Assembly: GCF_009674565.1 (NCBI RefSeq)
Contig: NZ_WKJL01000001.1
Span: forward strand, 496,001 to 560,000
Source of the DNA: Duganella aquatilis
Lineage (GTDB): Bacteria > Pseudomonadota > Gammaproteobacteria > Burkholderiales > Burkholderiaceae_D
DNA: 64,000 bases
Direction of reading: 5' to 3'
A program made the translations under genes and the position numbers. Under the pieces are notes generated by a model. That model was not told the DNA's origin. It made no database searches and saw nothing but the letters and a program-made list of their open reading frames with translations. Position 1 is the first letter of the stretch. Every line of letters starts with the position of its first letter. Of the stretch, positions 29,538 through 37,927 are shown in pieces.

Positions 29538-30794
29538 ATGTTTTTCAAGAATTTGCAGGCCTACCGTTTGCCCGCGCCGTGGGCGATGACCGCCGATGCG
29601 CTGGCCGAAGCTCTCGCGCCGCAGGCCTTCACGCCGGCCAGCAGCAACGAGCTGATCCGCCAGGGCTGGTCCGCGCCGCGCCCGAATGGCGGTCTGGTGC
29701 ACACCGTCAACAAGCAGATGCTGATCCGCCTGCGCGGCGAGAAAAAGCTGCTGCCGGCCACTGTCATCAACCAGGTGACGAAGGCGCGCGCCGCCGAGAT
29801 GGAAGAGGCACAGGGCTTCGCGCCGGGCAAGAAAGCGATGAAGGAATTGAAGGAACGCGTCACCGACGAGCTGCTGCCGCGCGCGTTCAGCATCGAGTCG
29901 AACACCTGGACGTGGATCGATCCGGTCAACGGCTGGCTGGTGGTCGACGCCGCCTCGCCGGCCAAGGCCGACGAAGTCATCAAGCTGCTACTGAAAGCGG
30001 CCGACCGCATGCCGCTGGAAAGCCTGCGCGTGCAACGCTCGCCGGTGGGTGTGATGACCGACTGGCTGGCCACCGACGAGGCGCCGGCCGGCTTCACGGT
30101 CGACCAGGACGCCACACTGCGCGCCACCGGCGAGAGCAAAGCGCAAGTGGGCTACAAGCACCACTCCCTCGATCCGGAAGAAATCCGCCGCCACATCCAG
30201 GCCGGCAAGCAGTGCACGCGCCTGGCCATGACCTGGGAAAGCAAGATCAGCTTTGTGCTGGACGAGAGCCTGGCCGTCAAGTCGGTGAAGCCACTGGACG
30301 TGCTGACCGAGGCTGACAAGGGCTCGATCCGCAACGATGACGAGCGCTTCGACGGCGACTTCATGTTGATGACCGGCGAACTGGCCAAGCTGATGGCCGA
30401 CCTTGTTGAGGCGCTGGGCGGCGAGGCGAAGGACGTCGGCGCGCGGGACGACGCCGACACGGCCAGCTTACGCGGTCTAATGCGCGAGCATGGCGCCACC
30501 ATCACCAAGGTGACCACGGCGCCAGCCAAGGGCGACGAGCCTGGCCGTGAACAGCGCCCGGTGAACGGCCACGGCCAGGGCGAAGTTCCCGCCGGCGACG
30601 GCAGCGCCAGCGATCCGCTGTACGAGCAGGCGGTGGCCGTCGTGCGCACCAACCAGCGCGCGTCGATATCACTGGTCCAGCGTCACCTACGGATCGGCTA
30701 CAACCGGGCAGCGCGGCTACTCGAGGCGATGGAACGTTCAGGAATCGTCACTGTGGCAGCGTCGAACGGCTCGCGCGAGGCGGTGGGAGCTTAA
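29538..30794 (+). CDS. rdgC: RdgC recombination protein fused to an FtsK gamma domain
   Basis: A 418-residue protein. Residues 1-300 match RdgC ([63 protein letters not shown]), a ring-shaped DNA-binding protein that restrains RecA. After a Gly/Pro/Asp linker, the last 60 residues match the FtsK gamma winged helix: DPLYEQAV, then [30 protein letters not shown] and NGSREAV. In FtsK this domain reads KOPS sequences and activates XerD. The frame is open throughout and linker composition is normal, so this is a true fusion. Confidence 0.88.
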   Translation: MFFKNLQAYRLPAPWAMTADALAEALAPQAFTPASSNELIRQGWSAPRPNGGLVHTVNKQMLIRLRGEKKLLPATVINQVTKARAAEMEEAQGFAPGKKAMKELKERVTDELLPRAFSIESNTWTWIDPVNGWLVVDAASPAKADEVIKLLLKAADRMPLESLRVQRSPVGVMTDWLATDEAPAGFTVDQDATLRATGESKAQVGYKHHSLDPEEIRRHIQAGKQCTRLAMTWESKISFVLDESLAVKSVKPLDVLTEADKGSIRNDDERFDGDFMLMTGELAKLMADLVEALGGEAKDVGARDDADTASLRGLMREHGATITKVTTAPAKGDEPGREQRPVNGHGQGEVPAGDGSASDPLYEQAVAVVRTNQRASISLVQRHLRIGYNRAARLLEAMERSGIVTVAASNGSREAVGA

Positions 30795-31050
30795 ATTCGT
30801 GGGGACCACCGACAAGCTCCTCGACCCGAAAATCGACTGCCGCTTTGGCAATGCCAGCTGCATACGCGAGTGCATCTTTCGGGCTGCCGAACACGGTAGG
30901 CACCTTCATCTGCAAAACGATGACGTCTCCATAGAGCACACGGTACGCGCCTACCCAGTTGCCGGGCTGGTCTTCAAAAGTCGAGATTTGCACGGTGTGC
31001 CCGTTGTGCTCGAAGGGATTTTCTTGAGCTCCCTCCCTTGGGTAAAACAT
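30748..31050 (-). CDS. Small counter-oriented phage protein (100 aa)
   Basis: Starts [20 protein letters not shown] with an excellent AAAGGAGGGG site. It has strands NGHTVQIS and [18 protein letters not shown] and a C-terminal helix [19 protein letters not shown]. The outline resembles the plus-strand singletons at 9487, 9828 and 11350. Its 3' end overlaps the rdgC end by 47 bases on the opposite strand, so the two mRNAs are complementary there. Confidence 0.6.
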   Translation of the reverse strand: MFYPREGAQENPFEHNGHTVQISTFEDQPGNWVGAYRVLYGDVIVLQMKVPTVFGSPKDALAYAAGIAKAAVDFRVEELVGGPHEFKLPPPRASRSTLPQ

Positions 31051-31083
31051 AGATTCCCCTCCTTTAATAACAGGAATAATATC

Positions 31084-31533
31084 ATGAGCCTCCCCTATGA
31101 AAACTCCACCAGCGGCGCCAACGCCCTGGAGGAAATCGGCAAGATCCTGACGCGCTTCGGTTGCGCGCGTTTCGGCCACATGACCGACAACGAGAACGGC
31201 CACCTGCTGGTGCAGTTCACCCATCGCGGCAACGACGTGTCGGTGAAGGCCAGCTATCGCGGCTATGCGGCGGCCTGGTTGAAAGAACACCCGCACTCGA
31301 ACCGCATGAAGGCGAACCGCACGCAGCACGAGAAAAATGCGCTGGAACAGGCCAAGGTCAGTGTCTGCTCGATCCTGCGCGACTGGGTGAAATCGCAGGT
31401 CACCATGATCGAAATCGGCGTGCTGAGTTTTGAAGGCGCGTTCCTGGGCCAGCTGATGCTGGCGAACGGCAAGTCGGTGCTGGACCACGCAGCAGCTGTC
31501 GGCCTGGTGCAGATCGAAGGCGGTGCTGTATGA
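31084..31533 (+). CDS. Hypothetical phage protein (149 aa)
   Basis: Residues 1-60 hold LPYENSTSGANALEEIGKIL, then FGCARFGHMTD. A basic helical middle (WLKEHPHSNRMKANR, then TQHEKNALEQAK) and hydrophobic C-terminal strands follow. AGGA precedes the ATG. From memory, similar proteins occur in other Burkholderiales phages. Function unknown. It is coupled downstream by ATGA. Confidence 0.6.
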   Translation: MSLPYENSTSGANALEEIGKILTRFGCARFGHMTDNENGHLLVQFTHRGNDVSVKASYRGYAAAWLKEHPHSNRMKANRTQHEKNALEQAKVSVCSILRDWVKSQVTMIEIGVLSFEGAFLGQLMLANGKSVLDHAAAVGLVQIEGGAV

Positions 31534-31931
31534 GCTACTGCTACAGCTATGACGGCGAACTTTATCAGGGCGATTTCGATAGCCCGCTGGCGGCGGCAGC
31601 CGAAGTTTTCGTAGGCGAGCCCAATCGGGAGACGGTACACGTCGGCGAATCGGTGCATGTGCCGACCACCGACTACGTCAGCGCCGATTGGATCATTGAC
31701 GATATCAGTACCCGCGCCATGGACGAATGCGGCGAAGTCGCCGAGGACTGGTTGCGCGCTCTGTCGAAGAACGCAGAGGCCAAGGCTGAACTGGAAAAGC
31801 TGGTCGCCGACTTTATCGACAAACACGAGCGCCCGACTTTCTGGAATGTGGTGAACTGCCGCCAGGTTGCGCGCACCGAGGTGGAGGCGGCCGGCCTGCT
31901 CGCTCAGCGGCAGCAAGGCGGTGCAGCATGA
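31530..31931 (+). CDS. Hypothetical phage protein (133 aa)
   Basis: Starts MSYCYSYDGELYQGDFDSPL and contains VGEPNRETVHVGESVHVPTT, then a helical acidic C-terminus. Both ends are coupled by 4-base overlaps. No known domain; a small adaptor is possible. Confidence 0.6.
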   Translation: MSYCYSYDGELYQGDFDSPLAAAAEVFVGEPNRETVHVGESVHVPTTDYVSADWIIDDISTRAMDECGEVAEDWLRALSKNAEAKAELEKLVADFIDKHERPTFWNVVNCRQVARTEVEAAGLLAQRQQGGAA

Positions 31932-32455
31932 GCGCCGCATTCTACAAATCGAGCGACGGCGCCCTGATGGCGGCATGGGCGATCTATGAAACCGACGTTG
32001 GGGCCGTGCGCGCCGCTGGTAAAGAGTTCGCTGCGCACTTCGGTGGCAAGCTGCTGATGCGCTCCGACTTCCACGGCAACAGAGTGGCTGGCCTGTGCTT
32101 CCAGCCGGCCAAGGATGACCCGCTGTGGACGAAACCGGACGCCCAGCTCGCCGACAAGCAGCGCCCGCGCAGCTCGCTGCGCAAGGGAACGAAAGAGCAG
32201 CGCCAGGCTCTGGCCGCGCTGCTGACGGAGTGGTCTGAGCGCTTCCCGAAGCTGAAAGCCGACCTCGCCCCGGTGCTGGCCGCCATGGGCACCGATTGGG
32301 GCGCCCTCTTCTTCTGCGGGATCGGCTTCTTCAAGCACGACGGCGCTATCTATGTCTGCACCAGCGCCAAGCTGGCACCGTGCATGGTCGAGATCCTGTC
32401 CAGCGAGTACAACGCGGCGAAGGCGGCCTATGAATCGATCAAGGAGGCAGCTTGA
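31928..32455 (+). CDS. Hypothetical phage protein (175 aa)
   Basis: A soluble mixed-fold protein (FYKSSDGALMAAWAIYETDV, later GALFFCGIGFFKHDGAIYVC). It is coupled to the previous gene and ends with an AAGGAGG site that serves the next frame. Function unknown. Confidence 0.6.
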   Translation: MSAAFYKSSDGALMAAWAIYETDVGAVRAAGKEFAAHFGGKLLMRSDFHGNRVAGLCFQPAKDDPLWTKPDAQLADKQRPRSSLRKGTKEQRQALAALLTEWSERFPKLKADLAPVLAAMGTDWGALFFCGIGFFKHDGAIYVCTSAKLAPCMVEILSSEYNAAKAAYESIKEAA

Positions 32456-32505
32456 GCGAGAACCAGTGGGTCCGGGTGATCCAATTCAAGCGGGTGATGG
32501 TTTGA
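32452..32505 (+). CDS. Possible 17-residue gene with strong ribosome site
   Basis: A TTG start overlaps the previous stop as TTGA and lies 5 bases after AAGGAGG. The peptide is MSENQWVRVIQFKRVMV. It may be the surviving start of a gene cut by the facing gene at 32511-32729, or a real micro-gene. Confidence 0.35.
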   Translation: MSENQWVRVIQFKRVMV

Positions 32506-32510
32506 AGCTG

Positions 32511-32729
32511 CTACCAGCCCACCGCCCAGCCTTCGACCGCGTAGGACCGGTCATGGCTGTGCGTCCACTTCGTGCCGCAAACGGCGCACTCGTGGTGCTC
32601 GACACACTTCGCGTCTTCGCCGGTTCCCACAATCGCCGGCTCCATCTCCCCAACTGGTCGCAGTGCCGGATGTGGATCGGCGCCGTGCATGTGCCGCTCC
32701 ATCGTTTTGCAGTCGTTGCACTTGTTCAT
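32511..32729 (-). CDS. Counter-oriented zinc-finger-like small protein
   Basis: A 72-residue protein with CNDC (residues 4-7) and a C-x4-C-x2-C cluster (KCVEHHECAVCGTKW), fitting a treble-clef or rubredoxin-like zinc site. Start 32729 is chosen; the longer frame from 32777 overlaps the plus-strand start region. It runs against the operon, so it needs its own promoter. Function unknown. Confidence 0.55.
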   Translation of the reverse strand: MNKCNDCKTMERHMHGADPHPALRPVGEMEPAIVGTGEDAKCVEHHECAVCGTKWTHSHDRSYAVEGWAVGW

Positions 32730-32766
32730 CGCAGTCTCACAAGTTCGTAAGAGAGGAAATCTTATC

Positions 32767-32895
32767 ATGATTGGCAACGAAGACCTGCAAGCCCCAATCC
32801 CCAGCGACCCGCACTGCCGGCGCCGCGCGTGGCAGCTGATCGGCCTGATCTACGGCGCGGCGGCGCTGGCCAACCTTTGGTGGGCACTGTCATGA
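32767..32895 (+). CDS. Tiny membrane protein (42 aa)
   Basis: Starts MIGNEDLQAPIPSDPHCRRR, then a membrane helix (QLIGLIYGAAALANLWWAL). AGAGGA precedes it. The stop overlaps the next gene as ATGA. Confidence 0.5.
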   Translation: MIGNEDLQAPIPSDPHCRRRAWQLIGLIYGAAALANLWWALS

Positions 32896-33125
32896 GCGCG
32901 CGGGACGCACTGCCGCCGCCCACGGCGCGCGATCTGGCCGAGCAGCATGACATGCGCATCCACCGCGCAAAGCAGCGCTGCCGCCCGGTCCTGCACCTGG
33001 GCATCAAGCAGTTCATCGCCGGCTTCTGCTGGCACAAGGGCGACGACGAGATGGTCGTCTACCTGGAGGGCATCGCCGGACCGGTCCGGCCGTGTGACAT
33101 AACGATTATTGAGGAAGCAACATGA
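32892..33125 (+). CDS. Small phage protein (77 aa)
   Basis: Starts MSARDALPPPTARDLAEQHD, with a basic middle and a beta-rich end (DDEMVVYLEGIAGPVRPCDI). Coupled on both sides by ATGA overlaps. No known domain. Confidence 0.55.
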   Translation: MSARDALPPPTARDLAEQHDMRIHRAKQRCRPVLHLGIKQFIAGFCWHKGDDEMVVYLEGIAGPVRPCDITIIEEAT

Positions 33126-33358
33126 GCGCTCAAAATGCATTCCAGATGCGGCATGCGCTACTCAGCCTAGTGGCGCCGGCCGAGCCGACGAACGCTGAAG
33201 TACTGCGCGCGGTCGAGGCGCTGGACGTCAAGGTCGATCAATTGCTGACCACTCTCGTGCCGCAGCAATCGCCGCTGACGCTCGACCCGGCCGAAATCGC
33301 ACGGACCATGGCACAGCTTAAGAGAGCGCGGCCAATATCAAAGGAGACGCCACCATGA
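33122..33358 (+). CDS. Small phage protein (78 aa)
   Basis: Helical, with EVLRAVEALDVKVDQLLTTL, probably a coiled coil, and a basic tail. Coupled by ATGA to both neighbours. It directly precedes the excisionase. Confidence 0.55.
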   Translation: MSAQNAFQMRHALLSLVAPAEPTNAEVLRAVEALDVKVDQLLTTLVPQQSPLTLDPAEIARTMAQLKRARPISKETPP

Positions 33359-33690
33359 ACATGGGTGAATACAAGATGATCGAAGCTCTGGTGCAGCGCC
33401 TGGAGGCGGCAGCGCAGGACGTCGCCACCAAGACGGCGGCAGCAGCCTACTCGATGGAATGGGTAAAACTCGATCGATACATAGAGCTATCGGGCGACAC
33501 GATGGATGCGGTGCAGGCGCGCCGCAAGACCGGAAAGTGGCTCGATGGCGATCAATGCAAAATGGTCGATGGCAGGCTGTGGATCAGCCTCCCGGCCGTA
33601 CAGGAATGGATAGAACGATGGGAACAGACAAGTCCACTACGCGCGGCGTTGAGCTCCGCACGGGCATCAAAAGCGAATCGATCCGCATAA
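33355..33690 (+). CDS. xis: Excisionase-like DNA-binding protein
   Basis: A 111-residue protein whose core (about 35-92) resembles excisionases: MEWVKLDRYIELSG, a helix with DAVQARRKTGKWLDGDQCKM and VDGRLWISLPAVQEWIERW. It would bend DNA at the attachment site and direct excision. It overlaps the integrase start by 73 bases in another frame, so the two are co-translated. Confidence 0.75.
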   Translation: MNMGEYKMIEALVQRLEAAAQDVATKTAAAAYSMEWVKLDRYIELSGDTMDAVQARRKTGKWLDGDQCKMVDGRLWISLPAVQEWIERWEQTSPLRAALSSARASKANRSA

Positions 33691-34805
33691 AATTTATGTA
33701 CAAAGGCATGGAGTGTCGCGAGACGCTCAAGCTCGATCACACGAAGCAAAATATCAGGTACGCCGAGCGACTCCGCGGCGAGATCCTGAATGCCATCGAA
33801 CTCGGAAAATTCGACTATGCCAAATACTTTCCTGACTCGGGCCAGCTCACGAAGCTTGGTCTGACGACGGTTACGAGCGCGTCGACCGTGGGCGAGTTGG
33901 TGCGCGAGTATTTGGACCAGGCGAAACCTGTTCTTGCTCCCAGCACTCACCTTCGCTACACGGCCACCTACAAGACCCATATTAGCAGATTTGACAACAT
34001 GCTTTTGACGGAGTTGACGCCGCCAGTTCTACGGGCCTGGATTGCCTCAATCAACCGCAAGGCCAGAACGATACGATCGATTCTCATCCCGCTTCGCTCC
34101 GCCCTGGACTACGCAGTGAACGATGATCTTATCGAAGGTAATCCCCTGGATCGCGTCAAGATCAGTCGAATCATCCCCAAGGAGGCGAAGAGGGTCGAAT
34201 ACGTCGTTGATCCGTTCAGCACGGAAGAAATCAAAGCGATACTTGCCGCCTGCGACGGACAGGAGCGCAACGTGATTCTCTTCGCGTTTTCGACTGGCAT
34301 GCGACCAAGCGAATACCTCGCATTGCGGTGGGGTTCGGTCGATTGGACAAATCTCACAGTGCTGGTTGAGAGGACGAGCGTCTTAGGCATTACCCGCGAA
34401 GAAACCAAAACCCAATCGGGGAGGCGTTCTATCGATCTGCGCAATGGCGCGCTACAAGCGCTGCGCGCGCAGAGGAATTTTACGGCGCTCGAAGACAATT
34501 TGGTTTTCCAAAATCCGAAGTTCGGCGCTGGGTGGCAGGACGCCCGGGAGTTGGGGCGGCGGTGGTACACGATTCTAAAAAAGGCCGGCGTGCGCCGCCG
34601 GGTTCTTTATCAAACGCGGCACACCTTTGCGTCTACGCTGTTATCAAGCGGGCTCAACGCGCTTTACGTGGCTAAGCAGATGGGGCACAAGGATACAGTC
34701 ATGGTTTCAAAAACTTATGGTAAGTGGATCGAACTGGAAAACGGTGCGCTCTCGGACTATTTCGTGCGCGCGATACCGGGCGGGAACGTCGCAATTAAGG
34801 GCTAG
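33618..34805 (+). CDS. int: Tyrosine integrase with DUF3596-type arm-binding domain
   Basis: A 395-residue recombinase. Residues 10-60 are an arm-binding domain (SIRIKFMYKGMECRETL). Core-binding: about 85-175. Catalytic: Arg in TGMRPSEYLALRW, HTFAS with R just before it, MGHKD and the Tyr in SKTYGKW. It catalyses site-specific integration and excision. It is the last phage gene; the chromosome starts just after it. The start is set by the domain start and a GGA site. Confidence 0.93.
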   Translation: MGTDKSTTRGVELRTGIKSESIRIKFMYKGMECRETLKLDHTKQNIRYAERLRGEILNAIELGKFDYAKYFPDSGQLTKLGLTTVTSASTVGELVREYLDQAKPVLAPSTHLRYTATYKTHISRFDNMLLTELTPPVLRAWIASINRKARTIRSILIPLRSALDYAVNDDLIEGNPLDRVKISRIIPKEAKRVEYVVDPFSTEEIKAILAACDGQERNVILFAFSTGMRPSEYLALRWGSVDWTNLTVLVERTSVLGITREETKTQSGRRSIDLRNGALQALRAQRNFTALEDNLVFQNPKFGAGWQDARELGRRWYTILKKAGVRRRVLYQTRHTFASTLLSSGLNALYVAKQMGHKDTVMVSKTYGKWIELENGALSDYFVRAIPGGNVAIKG

Positions 34806-34829
34806 ATCTTTGTGCAACTCGCTGCGGAA

Positions 34830-34855
34830 TTCGCCCACGTTTCGCCCACGTGGGC
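34830..34855. repeat. Direct repeat and palindrome at the prophage edge (attR candidate region)
   Basis: TTCGCCCACGT occurs twice in tandem (34830-34840, 34841-34851) and the second copy runs into the palindrome GCCCACGTGGGC (34844-34855). It lies 25-50 bases after int. The core site must also occur at the other prophage end, outside the window, so its exact limits cannot be fixed here. Confidence 0.45.
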
Positions 34856-34954
34856 CAGCCCCGCGCGTAACCCCTTGAATTGAAATACTCCTGTAACAAA
34901 TGTGATGATTAGTCTATAGTCATGGTTCTCTAGTGCATTCAAACCCACTTAATC

Positions 34955-36571
34955 ATGAAATTTGATGTTGCAATTGTCGGCAGCGGACTGGCCGGCCTGT
35001 CGGTCGCCCTGCATCTGGCCGAGACCCGTACCGTAGCGATTGTTTCCAAACGTGCCCTGAGGGATGGCGCCAGCAACTGGGCCCAGGGCGGCATTGCCGC
35101 CGTGCTGGACTCGGGCGACAGCCACACCCAGCACATCGACGACACCCTGATCGCCGGCGGCGGTCTGTGCGACGAAGGCGCCACGCGCTACATCGTTGAA
35201 CACGGCCGCGAAGCGATCGAGTGGCTGATCGAACAAGGCGTGCCCTTCACCAAGGATGATTCGGCCGAACTGGGCTTCCACCTGACCCGCGAAGGCGGCC
35301 ACAGCCAGCGCCGCATCATCCACGCCGCCGACGCCACCGGCAATGCGGTGCAGATGACGCTGGAAGAAAAAGTACGCGCCCATCCGAACATCACGCTGTT
35401 CGAGCACCACTGCGCGATCGACCTGATCACCTCGGACAAGGTTCACCCAGGCAAAAAGGGCAACGCACAGCCGAAGTGCTACGGCCTGTACGTGCAGGAC
35501 GAGCATACCGGTCAGGTGTACACTTTTGCGGCGGAACACACGGTGATGTGTACCGGTGGCGCCGGCAAGGTGTACCTGTACACCACCAATCCGGACACCG
35601 CCAGCGGCGACGGCATCGCCATGGCCTGGCGCGCCGGCTGCCGCGTGTCGAACATGGAATTCATCCAGTTCCACCCGACCTGCCTGTACCACCCGTACGC
35701 CAAATCCTTCCTGATCACCGAAGCGATCCGCGGCGAAGGCGGCCTGCTCAAGCTGCCGCCGGAAGCCGGCGCCGCCGCCGGCACGCGCTTCATGCTGGCC
35801 CACGACGAACGCGCCGAACTGGCGCCGCGCGACGTGGTCGCCCGCGCCATCGACTTCGAGATCAAGAAGCGCGGCCTGGACTACGTTCACCTCGACATCA
35901 GCCACAAGCCGGCCGAATTCCTGATCGAGCACTTCCCGACCATCTATGCGCGCTGCATGGAACTGGGCATCGACATCACCAAGGAACCGATTCCGATCGT
36001 GCCGGCCGCGCACTACACCTGCGGCGGCATTGTCACCGACCTGCATGGCCGCACCGATTTGCCGGGCCTGTACGCCGTCGGCGAAACCGCCTGCACCGGC
36101 CTGCACGGCGCCAACCGCCTGGCCAGCAACTCGCTGCTGGAATGCGTGGTGATCGGCCGCGCCTGCGCGCTCGACATCACGTCCAAGGAAAAAGGCGAAG
36201 TGCCCTACCTGCCGGATTGGGACGAAAGCCGCGTCACCGACGCCGACGAAGAAGTGGTCATCTCGCACAACTGGGACGAGCTGCGCCGCTTCATGTGGAA
36301 CTATGTCGGCATCGTCCGCACCACCAAGCGCCTGGAACGCGCCCAGCACCGCCTGGCGCTGATGACGGAAGAAATCGACGAGTATTACCAGAACTTCCGC
36401 GTCTCGCACGACCTGCTGGAGCTGCGTAACCTGGTGGAGGTGGCGACCCTGATCGTCAACAGCGCCCTGCTGCGCCGTGAAAGCCGTGGCCTGCACTTCA
36501 GCCGCGACTATCCGGAGACGCTGGCGAAGGCGCTGCCGACCATCCTGACGCCGCCGCGGCGCAAGCAATGA
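34955..36571 (+). CDS. nadB: L-aspartate oxidase
   Basis: A 538-residue FAD enzyme that oxidises aspartate to iminoaspartate for quinolinate and NAD synthesis. Visible are the FAD site GSGLAGLSVALHLAE, GASNWAQGGIAAV, the active-site region around SRVSNMEFIQFHPT-type sequence (CRVSNMEFIQFHP) and the succinate dehydrogenase-like GEVTCTGLHGANRLAS pattern (here GETACTGLHGANRL). Length is typical. It starts about 100 bases after the prophage edge, so its promoter is next to or partly made by the prophage; TATAGT at 34915 is a possible -10. nadC and nadA lie 1.4 kb away on the other strand. Confidence 0.96.
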   Translation: MKFDVAIVGSGLAGLSVALHLAETRTVAIVSKRALRDGASNWAQGGIAAVLDSGDSHTQHIDDTLIAGGGLCDEGATRYIVEHGREAIEWLIEQGVPFTKDDSAELGFHLTREGGHSQRRIIHAADATGNAVQMTLEEKVRAHPNITLFEHHCAIDLITSDKVHPGKKGNAQPKCYGLYVQDEHTGQVYTFAAEHTVMCTGGAGKVYLYTTNPDTASGDGIAMAWRAGCRVSNMEFIQFHPTCLYHPYAKSFLITEAIRGEGGLLKLPPEAGAAAGTRFMLAHDERAELAPRDVVARAIDFEIKKRGLDYVHLDISHKPAEFLIEHFPTIYARCMELGIDITKEPIPIVPAAHYTCGGIVTDLHGRTDLPGLYAVGETACTGLHGANRLASNSLLECVVIGRACALDITSKEKGEVPYLPDWDESRVTDADEEVVISHNWDELRRFMWNYVGIVRTTKRLERAQHRLALMTEEIDEYYQNFRVSHDLLELRNLVEVATLIVNSALLRRESRGLHFSRDYPETLAKALPTILTPPRRKQ

Positions 36572-37107
36572 TCGCGGTCCGCCACGCCACGCAGGCCGAC
36601 ATCCCGGCCATGGAAGCGCTGATCGCGCGTTCCGGCATTGCGCTCAGCGCAGGTTTCTACACGCCCGAGCAGGCGCAGGCTGTCACGCGCTACGTGTTCG
36701 GCGTGGACACGCAGCTGGTGGCGGACCAGACCTACTTCATCATCGAGAAGGATGGCCAACTGGCGGCCTGCGGCGGATGGAGCAAGCGCAGCACGCTGTT
36801 CGGCGCCGACCGCACCAAGACAGGCGCCGATCCCCTGCTGGACCCGGCCACCGAGCCGGCCCGCATCCGCGCCTTCTTTGTCGATCCGTCGGCGGCGCGC
36901 CAGGGCCTGGGACGCATGCTGCTCCAGCACTGCAGCGATGCGGCGGCGGCCGGCGGCTTCCACACGCTGGAACTGGCGGCCACCATGCCGGGCGTACCGC
37001 TGTACACCGCCTGCGGCTTCAGCATCGTCGAACCGATCGAAATCACCTTGCCGGGCGACGTGCTGGTGCCGCTGGCGAAGATGCGCAAGGCGATCAGGGA
37101 ATCGTAA
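36568..37107 (+). CDS. GNAT-family N-acetyltransferase
   Basis: A 179-residue protein with RHATQADIPAMEALIARSG at the start and the acetyl-CoA loop RQGLGRM (RIRAFFVDPSAARQGLGRML). ATGA overlap with nadB indicates one operon. The substrate is not predictable. It ends overlapping the facing SBP gene by 14 bases. Confidence 0.85.
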   Translation: MIAVRHATQADIPAMEALIARSGIALSAGFYTPEQAQAVTRYVFGVDTQLVADQTYFIIEKDGQLAACGGWSKRSTLFGADRTKTGADPLLDPATEPARIRAFFVDPSAARQGLGRMLLQHCSDAAAAGGFHTLELAATMPGVPLYTACGFSIVEPIEITLPGDVLVPLAKMRKAIRES

Positions 37108-37876
37108 CGCCGTAACGGCGCGCCAGCTTTTGCAGCGCGCCGTTTTTCTTCATCTCCACCAGCAGTTGGTCGAAATGCGCCGGCAAGTCGCGCAGGCGCG
37201 GCGACAAGGGATAGGCGAAATAAGCATCCTGCACATCGATCAGCGGCGCCAGCGCCATCAGCTTGTCCTGCAAGCCGAGTGCCGCCAGCACCGGATCGGT
37301 ATCGCGCCGATTGGTCGCAAACAGCTCGACGTGACCATGGGCCAGCATCTGCAGACCATTTTCCACTGTATTGGTGACGCTGGCGCGCAGCTGCGGCAGC
37401 GCCTTGTCGAACGCCTGTCCATACAGCCAGCCGTTGATGAGCGCCACGCGCCGGCCCTTGAGCAAGGAATAATCGCCCTCCCACACCGGCATGCTGTCGG
37501 CGCGCACGTAAAATGCCAGCTCGTCCTGCAAAAAAGCCTGTTCGCCGAAGCGGAGAATGCGTTGTCGTTCGGCGGATTTGTAGGCGCCGACCAGGATGTC
37601 GGCCTTGCCGCCGCTGACCACTTCCATCGCGCGCCGCCACGGGTAGATTTCGAAGCGCGCCTGGTAGCCATGGCGGTGCGCCAGCAGCCGCATCAGTTCC
37701 ACGCCCAGGCCGGAAAACTCGCCGTTGGGACGCCGTTCGAAGATACCGACATTGTGGGTGCCCGCAGCCACCAGCTCACGTGAAGCCGGCGCGCGGGCAA
37801 AAGAAGACAGCGGCAAAGCGCCCAGCGCCATGCCGCAGAAGACAGTCAAGCAACGTCGCCGTGATGACAGCCGCAA
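37094..37876 (-). CDS. Extracellular solute-binding protein, family 3-like
   Basis: A 260-residue protein with a signal peptide ending FARA. Residues 35-255 match amino-acid-type periplasmic binding proteins (GVELMRLLAHRHGY, PWRRAMEVVSGGKADILVGA, RLRDLPAHFDQLLVEMKKNG). No permease or ATPase gene is adjacent, so it may be an orphan sensor or transport component. Ligand unknown. Confidence 0.8.
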   Translation of the reverse strand: MRLSSRRRCLTVFCGMALGALPLSSFARAPASRELVAAGTHNVGIFERRPNGEFSGLGVELMRLLAHRHGYQARFEIYPWRRAMEVVSGGKADILVGAYKSAERQRILRFGEQAFLQDELAFYVRADSMPVWEGDYSLLKGRRVALINGWLYGQAFDKALPQLRASVTNTVENGLQMLAHGHVELFATNRRDTDPVLAALGLQDKLMALAPLIDVQDAYFAYPLSPRLRDLPAHFDQLLVEMKKNGALQKLARRYGVTIP

Positions 37877-37927
37877 GTGGGTCTCCCCCGCCGGAAATCC
37901 GGCATCTTGCGGTTTATTCTACGCGGA

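Larger units (their letters stand above)
1..34855. mobile_element. Lambda-like prophage, right-hand portion (partial)
   Basis: The region holds a complete phage early layout: divergent cro/cI, a leftward replication arm with NinG and a possible Q antiterminator, a rightward recombination arm (ERF, YqaJ exonuclease, RdgC), then excisionase and tyrosine integrase at the right edge. Housekeeping genes begin right after the integrase with nadB. No capsid, tail or lysis genes are visible, so they and the second attachment site should lie left of position 1. The right boundary is inferred from the end of the integrase and the repeats beside it. Confidence 0.93.

Noticed and set aside
34949..36568. 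Minus-strand open frame of 539 codons opposite nadB
   Set aside because: nadB is unmistakable; the antisense frame aligns codon position 1 with position 3 and has shadow-type composition.
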